The translations under genes and the position numbers were made by a program. A model generated the notes under the pieces. The model ran no database searches, was not told the DNA's origin, and saw only the letters and a list, made by a program, of their open reading frames with translations. From Mycoavidus cysteinexigens_B (lineage in GTDB: Bacteria; Pseudomonadota; Gammaproteobacteria; Burkholderiales; Burkholderiaceae): DNA of 64,000 bases. This document shows positions 1 to 8,098 of this stretch, one piece after another. Location: assembly GCA_031963465.1 (NCBI GenBank), contig JASSUG010000002.1, forward strand, positions 124,001 to 188,000, given 5' to 3'. The stretch's first letter is position 1. Every line of letters begins with the position of its first letter.

Positions 1-920
1 ACAAGTTCAAAAAGATCGCCCACTAGACCATAATCTGCGACATCAAAGATTGGCGCATCAGGATCTTTATTAATCGCAACAATCACCTTAGCATTTTTCA
101 TCCCAGCCAAATGCTGAATCGCCCCCGAAATGCCTACCGCCAAATACAGTTGCGGAGCAACGATTTTACCGGTCTGCCCGACTTGATAATCATTAGGAAC
201 AAAGCCCGCATCAACGGCTGCACGCGAGGCGCCCAAGGCCGCGCCCAATTTATTGGCTAGCGGCTCTAGCAACTTGGTGTAATTTTCTGCAGACCCCAGC
301 CCGCGCCCGCCCGCTACCACGACTTTCGCCGCTGTCAGTTCCGGGCGATCAAGCTCAGTCAGCTCGCGGCCAATGAATTGAGAGAGGCCTTGATCAGGAG
401 CCGCTTCGAGCGTTTCAATCGGGGCGCTTTGGCTGTGCATTGCCACTGCGTCAAAGGCTGTGCCGCGCACGGTGAGAACCTTTATCGAGTCATCAGAGTG
501 CACCGTGGCAATGACATTGCCGGCATAAATAGGCCGCTCGAAGGTATCTGCGTCCAGTACGGCAATCACCTCGGAAATCTGGGCAACATCCAACTTGGCG
601 GCGATACGCGGCGCAATATTTTTACCATATGCGCTCGCTAATAGCACAATGTGCGAATAAGACGCGGCGATCTTAAGTGCCGTCGTGCTTATATTTTCAG
701 CTAAGCCATTAGCAAGTTGCATAGCATCCGCTAGCAGCACTTTCGCAACCCCAGCAATCTGCGCCGCCTCGTTGGCCACACTTTGCGCCTGGTGGCCAGC
801 GACCAACAGATGGAGTTCTTGCCCAGTAAGGTTGGCTAGCTTGGAGGCCACACTCACTGCATTGAGCATGCCTGCCTTCAATTTATGATTATCGTGTTCT
901 GCAATGAATAAAATTGTCAT
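1..920 (-). CDS. etfA: Electron transfer flavoprotein alpha subunit (3' end cut by window)
   Basis: EtfA pairs with EtfB as an FAD-containing heterodimer that passes electrons from acyl-CoA and other dehydrogenases to ETF-ubiquinone oxidoreductase. The reading frame starts at the ATG on the minus strand at 920 with MTILFIAEHDNHKLK, the typical EtfA opening, and stays open to base 1 (306 codons). The last visible residues (VADYGLVGDLFEL) match the end of the FAD-binding C-terminal domain, so only a few residues and the stop are missing. It lies 45 bp downstream of etfB on the same strand, the usual etfBA operon order. Identification is by family resemblance. Confidence 0.93.
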   Translation of the reverse strand, partial: MTILFIAEHDNHKLKAGMLNAVSVASKLANLTGQELHLLVAGHQAQSVANEAAQIAGVAKVLLADAMQLANGLAENISTTALKIAASYSHIVLLASAYGKNIAPRIAAKLDVAQISEVIAVLDADTFERPIYAGNVIATVHSDDSIKVLTVRGTAFDAVAMHSQSAPIETLEAAPDQGLSQFIGRELTELDRPELTAAKVVVAGGRGLGSAENYTKLLEPLANKLGAALGASRAAVDAGFVPNDYQVGQTGKIVAPQLYLAVGISGAIQHLAGMKNAKVIVAINKDPDAPIFDVADYGLVGDLFEL

Positions 921-965
921 GTCGCTGCTTTTTCGTGATCTAAAAATCTACCTGGCTCTAAACAG

Positions 966-1715
966 CTACAGAACCTTTGCTTCGTTTTTTAGTTTGTCGA
1001 CTAAAGTTTTTACATCCGGTACTTTAATGCCGGCCGAACGCGGTGCTGGTTCAGCCACTTTGAGTGTTTTTAGCCGTGGCGTTACATCCACGCCAAGCGC
1101 ATCTGGAGAAATCATCTCAAGCGGCTTTTTCTTCGCCTTCATGATGCTTGGCAGCGTCACATAACGCGGCTCGTTTAAACGTAAGTCAGTTGTAATCACC
1201 GCTGGCAGCGTTAAGGAAAGCATTTCTAGGCCACCGTCAATTTCACGCGTAATCTGCGCACGGCCATCGACAATATTTATTTTTGAAGCAAAGGTGGCTT
1301 GTGGTAAATCGGTTAAGGCAGCCAGCATTTGACCCGTCTGATTCGCGTCATCGTCAATCGCTTGCTTACCCAGGATAATTAGTTGCGGCGCTTCTTTAAT
1401 GACCAGCGCGTGTAAGATTTTAGCGACGGCCAACGGTTGCAACTCGGCATTCGTTTCAACCAAAATTGCACGGTCCGCGCCAATTGCCAACGCACTGCGC
1501 AACGTTTCCTGACACAGTGCCACACCGCATGAGACGGCAATAATTTCCGTCACTAACCCCGCTTCTTTCAACCTCACGGCTTCCTCAACGGCGATTTCAT
1601 CAAACGGGTTCATCGACATTTTCACGTGCGCAAGATCAACACCTGTATGATCAGGCTTGATACGCACTTTCACGTTGTAGTCAACCACCCGCTTGACTGC
1701 TACCAGAACCTTCAT
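966..1715 (-). CDS. etfB: Electron transfer flavoprotein beta subunit
   Basis: Beta subunit (249 aa) of the ETF heterodimer, which binds AMP and supplies part of the FAD pocket. The N-terminus MKVLVAVKRVVDYNVKVR and the internal GKQAIDDDANQTGQ stretch are characteristic of EtfB, and the length is normal. The ATG at 1715 is preceded by a purine-rich GAAGGGAGTAGG stretch that can act as ribosome binding site. It is the first gene of the etfBA pair, and etfA follows after 45 bp, so the two are probably co-transcribed. Nothing looks degraded. Confidence 0.95.
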   Translation of the reverse strand: MKVLVAVKRVVDYNVKVRIKPDHTGVDLAHVKMSMNPFDEIAVEEAVRLKEAGLVTEIIAVSCGVALCQETLRSALAIGADRAILVETNAELQPLAVAKILHALVIKEAPQLIILGKQAIDDDANQTGQMLAALTDLPQATFASKINIVDGRAQITREIDGGLEMLSLTLPAVITTDLRLNEPRYVTLPSIMKAKKKPLEMISPDALGVDVTPRLKTLKVAEPAPRSAGIKVPDVKTLVDKLKNEAKVL

Positions 1716-1772
1716 CCACCTACTCCCTTCTAACGATTATTTGAGCGATATTGAGCGTCACGAGCCTACCTG

Positions 1773-2570
1773 TCACCAGGCAACCAGCGCTTCCCCTTTA
1801 AAGTGGCTTTCAATATACTGCCTCACTTCGGGCGAGTGATACGCTTTTGCCAGCTTGGCGACCCAAGGCTGGTTTTGGTCGCTCGCACGCACTGCAATCA
1901 GGTTTGCATATGGTCCTTTCGGGTCTTCAATGGCAATTGCATCACGGGTCGGAGTCAACCCCGCTTGCATTGCAAAATCTGTATTGATGGCTGCTACATC
2001 CACATCTTTTAATGCCCGTGGAATCTGCGCTGCATCCAACTCAATCAATTTAAGTTTTTTCGGATTATCCGTGATATCAAGCGGTGTGGCTAACTCTACG
2101 CCAGCACGCAGTTTAATCAACCCCTGTTTTTGTAAAAGCAATAACGCGCGGCTGCCATTGCTCGGATCGTTCGGTAACGCAATTCTGGCGCCAGGCTTCA
2201 ATTCAGATAAGGATTCAAGCCGCGCCGAGTAAAGCCCCAGCGGGAATGTGACGGTATTTGCCACACTGACCAACGCGTAGTGGCGATCTCTGTTCTGCGC
2301 AACCAGATAAGGCAGATGCTGGAAACTATTGGCATCCAGGTCACCTGCAGCAAGTGCGGCATTAGGCTGCACAAAATCAGAGAATTCGATAATCTGAATA
2401 GCCAGTCCATTAGGTTCTTTGGCCGCAACTTGTTGCACCACCGCCATGATTTGCGCATGTGGGCCGGTCGTTACGCCGACTTTAATTTTGTCTGCAGCAC
2501 AGGCCAACAGCGGTGAAAGAAACAGCCCTCCCAGGACCACGGAACACCGAAATAAAGCACGAAATGTCAT
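1773..2570 (-). CDS. metQ: D/L-methionine ABC transporter substrate-binding protein MetQ
   Basis: NLPA-family periplasmic binding protein (265 aa) that delivers methionine to the MetNI transporter. Residues 1-26 form a signal sequence. Cys24 in LLAC could be lipidated, although Leu at -2 of the lipobox is unusual, and signal peptidase I cleavage just after it is an alternative. The mature part begins DKIKVGVTTGPHAQIM, typical of MetQ, with conserved FSDFVQPNAAL and PNDPSNGSRAL stretches. It is the last gene of metN-metI-metQ, 16 bp after metI. In a lineage known for sulphur amino acid auxotrophy (Mycoavidus needs cysteine) this importer could matter nutritionally; that is inference. Confidence 0.92.
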   Translation of the reverse strand: MTFRALFRCSVVLGGLFLSPLLACAADKIKVGVTTGPHAQIMAVVQQVAAKEPNGLAIQIIEFSDFVQPNAALAAGDLDANSFQHLPYLVAQNRDRHYALVSVANTVTFPLGLYSARLESLSELKPGARIALPNDPSNGSRALLLLQKQGLIKLRAGVELATPLDITDNPKKLKLIELDAAQIPRALKDVDVAAINTDFAMQAGLTPTRDAIAIEDPKGPYANLIAVRASDQNQPWVAKLAKAYHSPEVRQYIESHFKGEALVAW

Positions 2571-2586
2571 GATTAATTGCTCCCTT

Positions 2587-3228
2587 TTATTTATGACTCA
2601 GCCTGCGCACAAGCCAATCTCCAAACGACTGCACCAACTGCACAAAAACCACCAATATCAATACGACAGCCAACATGACTTCAGGTAGAAAACGCTGATA
2701 ACCGTAGCGAATACCAACGTCACCCAGCCCGCCGCCACCTACTGCGCCGGCCATTGCTGAATAACCAACCAGACTCACAAAGGTTACCGTCAAACCCGCC
2801 ACAATCCCAGGCAATGCTTCGGGTAGGAGGACTTTGCAGATAATCTGCCAAGTACTGGCGCCCATTGCCTGCGCAGCTTCAATCAAGCCGGCGTCCACTT
2901 CACGTAACGCCACTTCGACCAAGCGCGCCACAAACGGCGCGGCCGCAACCGTTAATGGCACAATGGCCGCCATGGTGCCAATCGAAGAACCGACCAGCAA
3001 GCGGGTGACTGGGATGACCGCCACCAGCAAAATAATAAACGGCGTTGAGCGCACGGCATTCACGGTGAGCCCAATCACACGATTTAACAGAACATTTGGC
3101 AGTACACCACCGCGCGCGCTCAGGTAAAGGAGAACGCCTAGTGGCACCCCCAACAGCGCACCTAGCACACCCGATACACCGACCATCAGTAGCGTTTCTT
3201 CAAATGATAAAAGCAATAAGCTGAACAT
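2587..3228 (-). CDS. metI: Methionine ABC transporter permease MetI
   Basis: Inner-membrane permease (213 aa) of the methionine importer. It has about five hydrophobic segments and the BPD-type permease EAA-like loop at EAAQAMGASTWQIICKVLLPEALPG, which docks onto the ATPase MetN. Length and sequence agree with MetI. The ATG at 3228 lies one base after the metN stop, so translation of the two is likely coupled. It works with MetN and MetQ as an ATP-driven importer. Confidence 0.93.
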   Translation of the reverse strand: MFSLLLLSFEETLLMVGVSGVLGALLGVPLGVLLYLSARGGVLPNVLLNRVIGLTVNAVRSTPFIILLVAVIPVTRLLVGSSIGTMAAIVPLTVAAAPFVARLVEVALREVDAGLIEAAQAMGASTWQIICKVLLPEALPGIVAGLTVTFVSLVGYSAMAGAVGGGGLGDVGIRYGYQRFLPEVMLAVVLILVVFVQLVQSFGDWLVRRLSHK

Positions 3229-3229
3229 T

Positions 3230-4282
3230 TTATTCTAGATCCAATAGTTCCTCGACAAGCACCCCGCGCTGCCGTAAAAATGCAACGGCCTCAGCGACTT
3301 TGACTGGAGCCCCACTCGCAAGCACAGCTAAAGACCCAAATGGCTGCCCCTGGACCTCGTCAATCCGACCATGCAAAATATTAAAATCGATCATCGCATA
3401 ATGCCGCATCGTTTCTGAGAGCACGGGTTGATCGACACCGCTACTTGCAAAGGCCAGTCTGAGTAGATGATGGCGCTGCTCGCCCTGATTACGCTCATTC
3501 ATTTGCGTACGCAAACGCGCTTTCAGCGCCGGCGGCAATTCATGCCCGATGGTTTCACCCAATAATAAGCGAGTGACTTCGTGTTGTGGTTGCAAAAACA
3601 CCTCTCGCACCGGCCCTACCTCAAGGATGCGGCCAGCATCCAACACCGCGACGCGGTCACAGACTGCCTTGATAACATCCATCTGATGCGTAATTAAGAC
3701 AATCGTCAGTTTCAGCTCGTCGTTAATCTGCTTAAGTAAATCTAAAATTGAACGCGTTGTTTCAGGGTCAAGGGCGGAGGTCGCTTCGTCGCATAAAAGC
3801 ACGCGCGGCCGGTTGGCCAGTGCGCGTGCAATCCCCACTCTTTGCTTTTGTCCGCCGCTAATCTGCGTCGGGTAGCGGTCTTTTTGCGCACTCAGGCCAA
3901 CTAATTCGAGCAAGGGCAGTACCGTTGCCTCGATGGCGCTACGACGCATACCCGCAAGCTCAAGCGGCAGCGCAACATTGTCAAACACGGTGCGCGAGGA
4001 TAATAAATTGAAATGCTGAAAGATCATCCCAATATCGCGGCGAGCCGTGCGCAATGCATCTGGCGCAAGCACCGTTAAATCCCGCCCGGCAACGACAACG
4101 CGCCCTTCTGCGGGGCGGCTAAGTAGATTAAGAATCCGGATCAGTGTGCTCTTACCCGCGCCGCTACGCCCGATAATGCCGAAGATCTCACCGGCAGCAA
4201 TCGTTAGGTTGACGTCATGTAAGGCCTCAATTGGCCCCTTGGGACCCGCGAAGCGCTGTGTAATGTGGTGAAGCTCAATCAT
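3230..4282 (-). CDS. metN: Methionine ABC transporter ATP-binding protein MetN
   Basis: ATPase subunit (350 aa) of the MetNIQ importer. Walker A GRSGAGKST is at about residues 38-46, the signature SGGQKQR near 142-148, and Walker B LLCDEATSALD near 162-172. The C-terminal ~75 residues form a NIL-like domain, which in MetN binds methionine and inhibits transport when the cell is replete. The ATG at 4282 (MIELHHITQRF) fits the family better than a TTG two codons upstream. First gene of metNIQ; no SAM riboswitch or other attenuator was recognised in the leader. Confidence 0.94.
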   Translation of the reverse strand: MIELHHITQRFAGPKGPIEALHDVNLTIAAGEIFGIIGRSGAGKSTLIRILNLLSRPAEGRVVVAGRDLTVLAPDALRTARRDIGMIFQHFNLLSSRTVFDNVALPLELAGMRRSAIEATVLPLLELVGLSAQKDRYPTQISGGQKQRVGIARALANRPRVLLCDEATSALDPETTRSILDLLKQINDELKLTIVLITHQMDVIKAVCDRVAVLDAGRILEVGPVREVFLQPQHEVTRLLLGETIGHELPPALKARLRTQMNERNQGEQRHHLLRLAFASSGVDQPVLSETMRHYAMIDFNILHGRIDEVQGQPFGSLAVLASGAPVKVAEAVAFLRQRGVLVEELLDLE

Positions 4283-4452
4283 AAGCAAAGCAGCGAAAGT
4301 GTTAACATATTTAATCTACACGATGATGGCAGCTTGCTTAAGCTTAAACAAGCTAAAGATGAAAAAGTTTACTAGTTTAAGTTTTGTTGCTAGCTACTGA
4401 CAAGCTACAGGTTACTCTTGAAACCAACGCAAGGCTTAGGAGCCGATTCACT

Positions 4453-5016
4453 GTGATCACTGCTTTTTTAATTTCGACTGGCACCGTGGCGCTAGCCGAA
4501 ATAGGCGATAAGACGCAATTACTCTCCCTGGTTCTTGCTGCCCGCTATCGTAAACCGTGGCCAATTATTCTCGGCGTACTGGCTGCGACCCTGGTCAATC
4601 ATACCCTAGCCGGCGCACTAGGCGCTTGGCTCGGCGCTCGGCTTACGCCTGAATTAATGCGCTGGGCGCTGGCCATCTCGTTTATTGGCATGAGCGTATG
4701 GATGCTAGTGCCTGATAAACTCGGCCCGCAAAAAGAGTATAAGGCAGGCAAGCTCGGCATCTTTGGCATCACGTTAATCGCTTTTTTCATTGCTGAGATA
4801 GGAGATAAGACACAACTGGCGACGATCGCTCTGGCCGCCCGCTTCCATGATTTTTTGGGCGTCGTGCTAGGCACAACGCTGGGCATGATGCTGGCAAACG
4901 TGCCGGCTATTTTACTCGGTGACCGCTTTGCACACCGGCTGCCACAGCGTTGGGTACATGCGATTGCTGCCGGTATATTTGGTGTGCTTGGGATGATGGC
5001 GATGCTTAACTTTTAG
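4453..5016 (+). CDS. UPF0016/GDT1 (TMEM165) family membrane transporter
   Basis: Small integral membrane protein of the UPF0016/GDT1 family, whose members move Mn2+ or Ca2+ (cation/H+ exchange). Two copies of the family motif E-x-G-D-K-T are present (EIGDKTQLL near the N-terminus, EIGDKTQLA in the second half), one per inverted three-helix repeat. The frame is open from an ATG at 4384, but the GTG at 4453 (VITAFLISTGTVALAEIGDK) gives the usual family N-terminus and has AGGAG ten bases upstream, so the mature protein is taken as 187 aa. It stands alone, divergent from metN. Substrate (Mn2+ or Ca2+) is not determined by sequence. Confidence 0.85.
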   Translation: MITAFLISTGTVALAEIGDKTQLLSLVLAARYRKPWPIILGVLAATLVNHTLAGALGAWLGARLTPELMRWALAISFIGMSVWMLVPDKLGPQKEYKAGKLGIFGITLIAFFIAEIGDKTQLATIALAARFHDFLGVVLGTTLGMMLANVPAILLGDRFAHRLPQRWVHAIAAGIFGVLGMMAMLNF

Positions 5017-5246
5017 GAAATTTTCAAATCTAAAAATCGGCCATTAGCCGGCTCTCTACGCGTTTGTTTGAACATTTTTCTAGCCATCGCCCTGTCCAAA
5101 GTGAACTCCCAAAACATGGCACCTCTGCTCACTTCTAAACTTATCTCCGCCTGATTGAGGCTGTCTCCAACCTCAACCACCTCAGAATCAAGATCGTGCG
5201 CTTGTTTGGGATACTGCTTGTAAAATCTATCAAATTCAAGGCTGGG
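5013..5246 (-). pseudogene. C-terminal remnant of an unidentified protein
   Basis: On the minus strand a frame without a start is open for 77 codons from an in-frame stop (5247-5249) down to TAA at 5013-5015. It reads like real protein (for example FDRFYKQYPKQAHDLDSE and MFWEFTLDRAMARKMF). It has no plausible start and no recognisable domain, so it is probably the 3' end of a lost gene. It overlaps the end of the GDT1-like gene by 4 bp and sits just downstream of the PrlF-like antitoxin and its partner, so it may have belonged to the same accessory locus. Confidence 0.4.
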
Positions 5247-5297
5247 TTAGTGGAGTATGGTTAAAAAAACCGATGGGAACCATAGATTCGTCAAAAT

Positions 5298-5579
5298 TTA
5301 CATTTCATCCCAACTGATCATATAACCTCGATCGATCAAATTTTCAAAATAAATTTTCAAAAATTGAGAGGCGTTGAAAATTGCGTCTATCGGATTATCT
5401 GCATAAATTGGAAGAGGTTTTTCTATAAGCGGTAAATTTACGTGACATACATAGCTTCCTATTAATTTGCCATCCGTAGTTTTTTCGGGAGAGCTAATAG
5501 CCATATGCACTATTTTATTTTGCTCGTCTTCTTTTTTCTTGAGCCATAACGATATTTTTAGCATTGAGTACCCTTCCAA
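5298..5579 (-). CDS. Small protein downstream of PrlF-like antitoxin, DUF6968-like
   Basis: A 93-residue protein (88 from the inner Met). Its pattern, a polar N-terminus, SYVCHVNLPLIEKPLPIYADN and then an amphipathic helix DAIFNASQFLKIYFENL, resembles the small DUF6968 family from memory. The start is probably TTG at 5579, because a perfect AGGAGG lies 5 bases upstream; an ATG at 5564 is the alternative. The gene overlaps the end of the PrlF-like antitoxin by 22 bp, so the two are translationally linked. PrlF antitoxins normally pair with the ~150-residue RNase YhaV, which this is not; whether it is a toxin is unknown. Confidence 0.6.
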   Translation of the reverse strand: MEGYSMLKISLWLKKKEDEQNKIVHMAISSPEKTTDGKLIGSYVCHVNLPLIEKPLPIYADNPIDAIFNASQFLKIYFENLIDRGYMISWDEM

Positions 5580-5836
5580 ATTAACCTCCTCTCAGGCAAA
5601 CAGCATAGGTTGCCATTGCGCCAGCATGTTTGAATTCCCTGTTCGAGCACAGACAAAAAAGCGCCAATTGCTGGGTCTTCATGTTGAACTTCATCGGCAC
5701 GAGTGACATCAATTTCATTCCCTCGAAGGTCAAATGCAAACTTACCGCCAATATCAACCCCAAGTGCTTGGCAGATTGATTTAGGCAACGTCAGCTGTCC
5801 TTTTGAAGTGCGGGCGGCAATTTCATAAATAAACAT
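5558..5836 (-). CDS. AbrB/PrlF-type swapped-hairpin antitoxin-like protein
   Basis: 92-residue protein opening MFIYEIAARTSKGQLTLPKSI, the SpoVT-AbrB swapped-hairpin DNA-binding fold as in PrlF (SohA) antitoxins. DPAIGAFLSVLEQGIQ is also PrlF-like. After that the sequence (TCWRNGNLCCLPERR and onward) no longer resembles PrlF, so a frameshift may have altered the C-terminus. A GGAG lies at normal distance before the ATG at 5836, and a palindrome at 5863-5887 is a likely autoregulatory operator. It overlaps the next gene, giving an antitoxin-first two-gene operon. Confidence 0.7.
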   Translation of the reverse strand: MFIYEIAARTSKGQLTLPKSICQALGVDIGGKFAFDLRGNEIDVTRADEVQHEDPAIGAFLSVLEQGIQTCWRNGNLCCLPERRLIWKGTQC

Positions 5837-5862
5837 CGCTGACTCCTTTGAGCAATTTTCTA

Positions 5863-5887
5863 TATAGTAAAGAATATTCTTTCTATA
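5863..5887. promoter_or_regulatory. Palindromic operator candidate upstream of the PrlF-like gene
   Basis: The 14-bp perfect palindrome AAAGAATATTCTTT is flanked by TATAG and CTATA, with a single extra T on the left. It lies 27 bp before the antitoxin ATG on its upstream side, where autorepressing AbrB-type antitoxins bind. A regulatory role is inferred from position and symmetry. Confidence 0.5.
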
Positions 5888-6049
5888 TCAAGCTTTTTTC
5901 AACGCTTTCCTATTTCTTCTTAAGAGTAAGGAAAAATCATGCTATGAATCTCATCACGCATCTGCAGCAGACAGAATCTACCTTGCCTTACCTGTTAGTG
6001 CTTTCGTCAAAATCTCCTTCCTTAGCTCATAGGGAAAACTCAAAATTTA

Positions 6050-6077
6050 TTGCTTAATGCTTTTTGCCTTCTATAAT
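6050..6077 (+). promoter_or_regulatory. Sigma70-type promoter of coiled-coil gene copy 1
   Basis: TTGCTT (6050-6055) and TATAAT (6072-6077) are separated by 16 bp, about 80 bp before the ATG at 6157. The element and its surroundings (AAAATTTATTGCTTAA, then GAGTTTTCGCTT in the leader) recur before the second copy at 7998-8026. Apart from this promoter and the palindrome at 5863, I see nothing in the 320-bp gap 5837-6156. Confidence 0.6.
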
Positions 6078-6156
6078 TAAAGAGAACCGTGGTGAGTTTT
6101 CGCTTGTTATTGGCCCCCAATAATTCAGAGCACAACTTATACCCCTGGAGGTTAGT

Positions 6157-6885
6157 ATGACGCACATCGACCTTTCTAATATTCCCAAGAATTTACCTGC
6201 TCAACATACATATTATCAGGCAGCGGCTACTTCCAAAGCCTTTGATAGCGCTCTTTCTGTTTTAAATGAGCAGTTGAGTAGAAAAATTGAAGAAAATGAA
6301 AATTCTCATAAGCAAGAACTCTGCGAGCTAAAAAATCTAATTGAAGAAAATAATAAAATTATTAGAGAACAAGCGCAAGAAATTTCAGATTTAAAGCAAT
6401 TGATGATTGAAAAATCAAATCAAGTTGCAAAATCAATTGAAACTCCTAATATAGAAGATAATACTTTACTCAGCTTTGGAGATAACACATCCAACTTAAT
6501 TTATCGTACTCATGGATTCAAGCGATCTTCTGGTGGCCCTCTGCTTGCGGATAAAGACGAAGTCATAATTGAATTCCGTAAAAACCTCCCTCAGAAATTT
6601 ACTCTTGAGATCAAAGGCCATATTCCCGAAAAAAACTGGAGAACTATTGGGGAGGGTATTTTTGAAGCTCACATTGGCAAACTTGATGAAAAGCGATATA
6701 AACAAGAATTTAAATTATTTAGAGAAGGTGTGAAAGATTGTGATACTATTTTATTTGAAACAGAAGATAAATATAATAATACAATTTGGATTAAATTACC
6801 CGAAGCTCCTTATATGTATGACCTTAGACAATATGGAAATGTTGGCATGAAAATTTATTCCTTAAATATTATTCCAATAAAATAA
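6157..6885 (+). CDS. Coiled-coil protein with DUF7024-like C-terminal domain (copy 1)
   Basis: A 242-residue protein. Residues ~30-95 form a strongly charged coiled coil (repeated EENENSHKQELCELK type heptads). Residues ~110-242 look like a single beta-sandwich; the order EVIIEFRKNLPQKFTLEIKG, then FEAHIGK, TIWIKLPEAP and GMKIYSLNI resembles the DUF7024 domain found at the C-terminus of phosphoglycerol transferases (remembered resemblance). There is no signal peptide. GGAGG lies before the ATG. AT-rich composition differs from neighbouring core genes, which suggests acquisition. A paralogue, frameshifted, lies at 8099-8849. Function unknown. Confidence 0.7.
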   Translation: MTHIDLSNIPKNLPAQHTYYQAAATSKAFDSALSVLNEQLSRKIEENENSHKQELCELKNLIEENNKIIREQAQEISDLKQLMIEKSNQVAKSIETPNIEDNTLLSFGDNTSNLIYRTHGFKRSSGGPLLADKDEVIIEFRKNLPQKFTLEIKGHIPEKNWRTIGEGIFEAHIGKLDEKRYKQEFKLFREGVKDCDTILFETEDKYNNTIWIKLPEAPYMYDLRQYGNVGMKIYSLNIIPIK

Positions 6886-6908
6886 TTCGCAATCAATTAT
6901 ATTTTTAT

Positions 6909-6941
6909 GGGAAAAACCCTATCCTTGAGTGGGATTTTTCC
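6909..6941 (+). terminator. Hairpin downstream of coiled-coil gene copy 1
   Basis: GGAAAAA pairs with TTTTTCC, extended by CC/GG after one C-A mismatch, with an 11-base loop. There is no strong U-tract after it, but a comparable hairpin follows the second copy at 8878-8906, so it is probably the transcription end of the module. Confidence 0.45.
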
Positions 6942-6967
6942 TAATGGGAATCAGACGCTAAAAAATC

Positions 6968-7048
6968 TCATAGCCCCATGTTATTCATAATCTGCTCTAT
7001 CCGCTTTTCAGGCTCCTGCATATAGTTCACGGTAGACTTGCCTAGCAG
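6968..7048 (-). pseudogene. Conserved gene tail, copy 1
   Basis: The minus strand encodes a short C-terminal tail (LGKSTVNYMQEPEKRIEQIM, then NNMGL and TGA). The same tail with conservative changes recurs at 8931-9014. Substitutions between copies keep the frame, so this was once coding sequence. The parent protein is not recognised. It forms the end of the duplicated module. Confidence 0.45.
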
Positions 7049-7052
7049 GGGG

Positions 7053-7214
7053 ATTCGAGATCGACATCACGAGCAGATTCACAATCTTGACCTGCGCCAG
7101 GCCTTTAGGCAGCATAAAGAGGAAGTGGAGCGCTTCGACTCCTTGTTAAGCGCGCGCAAAAAAGCTAGGCGCAGCGCAACAACCTCAGTTTCATTTTCCG
7201 AATGGATTGAATAA
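7053..7214 (+). pseudogene. Possible coding remnant (charged helical fragment)
   Basis: A plus-strand frame without start reads 53 codons with a protein-like, charged helical stretch (NLDLRQAFRQHKEEVERFDS) and ends at TAA 7212-7214, overlapping the 3' end of vapC. It directly follows the tail remnant at 6968-7048. It may be debris of a mobile element; no family is recognised and it could be a chance frame. Confidence 0.22.
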
Positions 7215-7595
7215 AGGTACTTGGAAGCATTCAAAATCCCGGATGTTTCGGGTAACAACCGTGAGCTTGTGCACAAGCGCACAGGCTGCGATCATGGCGT
7301 CTTCATAGACAGTGTCCGATTGCCGGTGCATCAGCTTTGCCCATAGCCGAAAAGTCGCAACGTCCATAGATAATACATTATAGGTCGCTCCGACCTGATC
7401 GGCCCATGCCTCTATCGCTGCCGCTTTAGCGGCATCTTGCTCACGCGTGATTTCAATGCCAGCTTGGATTTCACCGAGTGTAACAGCGCAAAGGTGGAGA
7501 TCGGCATCAGCGACGCTTTCAAACCATTCCACTACTGCTCCATGCGGGCGAGGTTTGCGCAGCTCCGAAACAACGTTGGTATCAAGAAGAAACAT
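7191..7595 (-). CDS. PIN-domain ribonuclease toxin (VapC/FitB type)
   Basis: A 134-residue PIN-domain protein starting MFLLDTNVVSELRKP, with the first catalytic Asp in LLDTNV. The acidic Glu of LGEIQAG and the later Asp residues in TVYEDAMIAA and TRNIRDF complete the typical PIN site. VapC/FitB toxins cleave RNA (often initiator tRNA) and are neutralised by a small antitoxin. The frame extends 20 codons further upstream, but the ATG at 7595 gives the canonical N-terminus and lies 7 bp after the antitoxin stop. All acidic positions appear intact. Confidence 0.87.
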   Translation of the reverse strand: MFLLDTNVVSELRKPRPHGAVVEWFESVADADLHLCAVTLGEIQAGIEITREQDAAKAAAIEAWADQVGATYNVLSMDVATFRLWAKLMHRQSDTVYEDAMIAACALVHKLTVVTRNIRDFECFQVPLFNPFGK

Positions 7596-7602
7596 GGTGA
7601 TC

Positions 7603-7857
7603 TTACAGCACAACAGTTGTTCGACGTTTTGCCAATCCGCGCTGGGGTAGATCAAAATCGGTACGGCCCACGTCGGACATTAACAAAGCCTTGAGTGAGG
7701 GGCGTGCCGCATGAGTCAATCGGTTCCACTCCACGATAGGCACGAGCACAGCGGTTTCTGTGCCGCGCCGGGTGACCACCTGCGGTCCCTCGTTTATGCA
7801 GGTGTCAAGTAACTCGCTGAAACGAGCTTTAGCGTCTTGTACTGGCCAAATATGCAT
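7603..7857 (-). CDS. Phd/YefM-family antitoxin
   Basis: 84-residue antitoxin of the VapC pair. The N-terminus MHIWPVQDAKARFSELLDTC and the following GPQVVTRRGTETAVLVPIVEWNRL are typical of the Phd/YefM DNA-binding fold. The C-terminal part (SDVGRTDFDLPQR) is the region that normally wraps the toxin. TTGGAG precedes the ATG at 7857. It is the first gene of the pair, and an inverted repeat at 7872-7891 just upstream is a likely operator. Confidence 0.87.
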   Translation of the reverse strand: MHIWPVQDAKARFSELLDTCINEGPQVVTRRGTETAVLVPIVEWNRLTHAARPSLKALLMSDVGRTDFDLPQRGLAKRRTTVVL

Positions 7858-7871
7858 GATAACTCCAATAT

Positions 7872-7891
7872 GACTAGGTTGGTGACTAGTC
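7872..7891. promoter_or_regulatory. Operator candidate of the Phd-VapC pair
   Basis: GACTAG (7872-7877) and CTAGTC (7886-7891) form an inverted repeat with an 8-bp spacer, 14 bp upstream of the antitoxin start. It lies between a possible minus-strand -35 (TTGATA, 7892-7897) and -10 (TCATAT, 7868-7873), a placement suited to autorepression. Confidence 0.45.
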
Positions 7892-7997
7892 TATCAAGGT
7901 TTTGGCAATGCTACAAGTGTTCGTGATGAGCTATTCAATTCTTACGCTCGTACTGAAAAATATTTCCCTTCTTGGCATATTGAAAACTAAAAATTTA

Positions 7998-8026
7998 TTG
8001 CTTAACGTTTCTTTCTTTCCTATAGT
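7998..8026 (+). promoter_or_regulatory. Sigma70-type promoter of coiled-coil gene copy 2
   Basis: TTGCTT (7998-8003) and TATAGT (8021-8026) are 17 bp apart and lie about 75 bp before the ATG at 8099. The region is homologous to the promoter at 6050-6077, showing that the promoter was duplicated together with the gene. Confidence 0.55.
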
Positions 8027-8098
8027 AAGAAAGCTCGCTACGGAGTTTTCGCTTATTACTTAAGTGCTTTACGCACTTAGCAACGTATGGAGATTAGC

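Noticed and set aside
4289..4452. yybP-ykoY manganese riboswitch before the GDT1-like gene
   Set aside because: The family is often controlled by this riboswitch, but I could not find its conserved loops in the leader.
5581..5763. Separate 60-codon gene inside the PrlF-like gene
   Set aside because: It overlaps the antitoxin in another frame and has no ribosome site. Its end (EFKHAGAMATY) may show where a frameshift lies, but that is not enough to call a gene.
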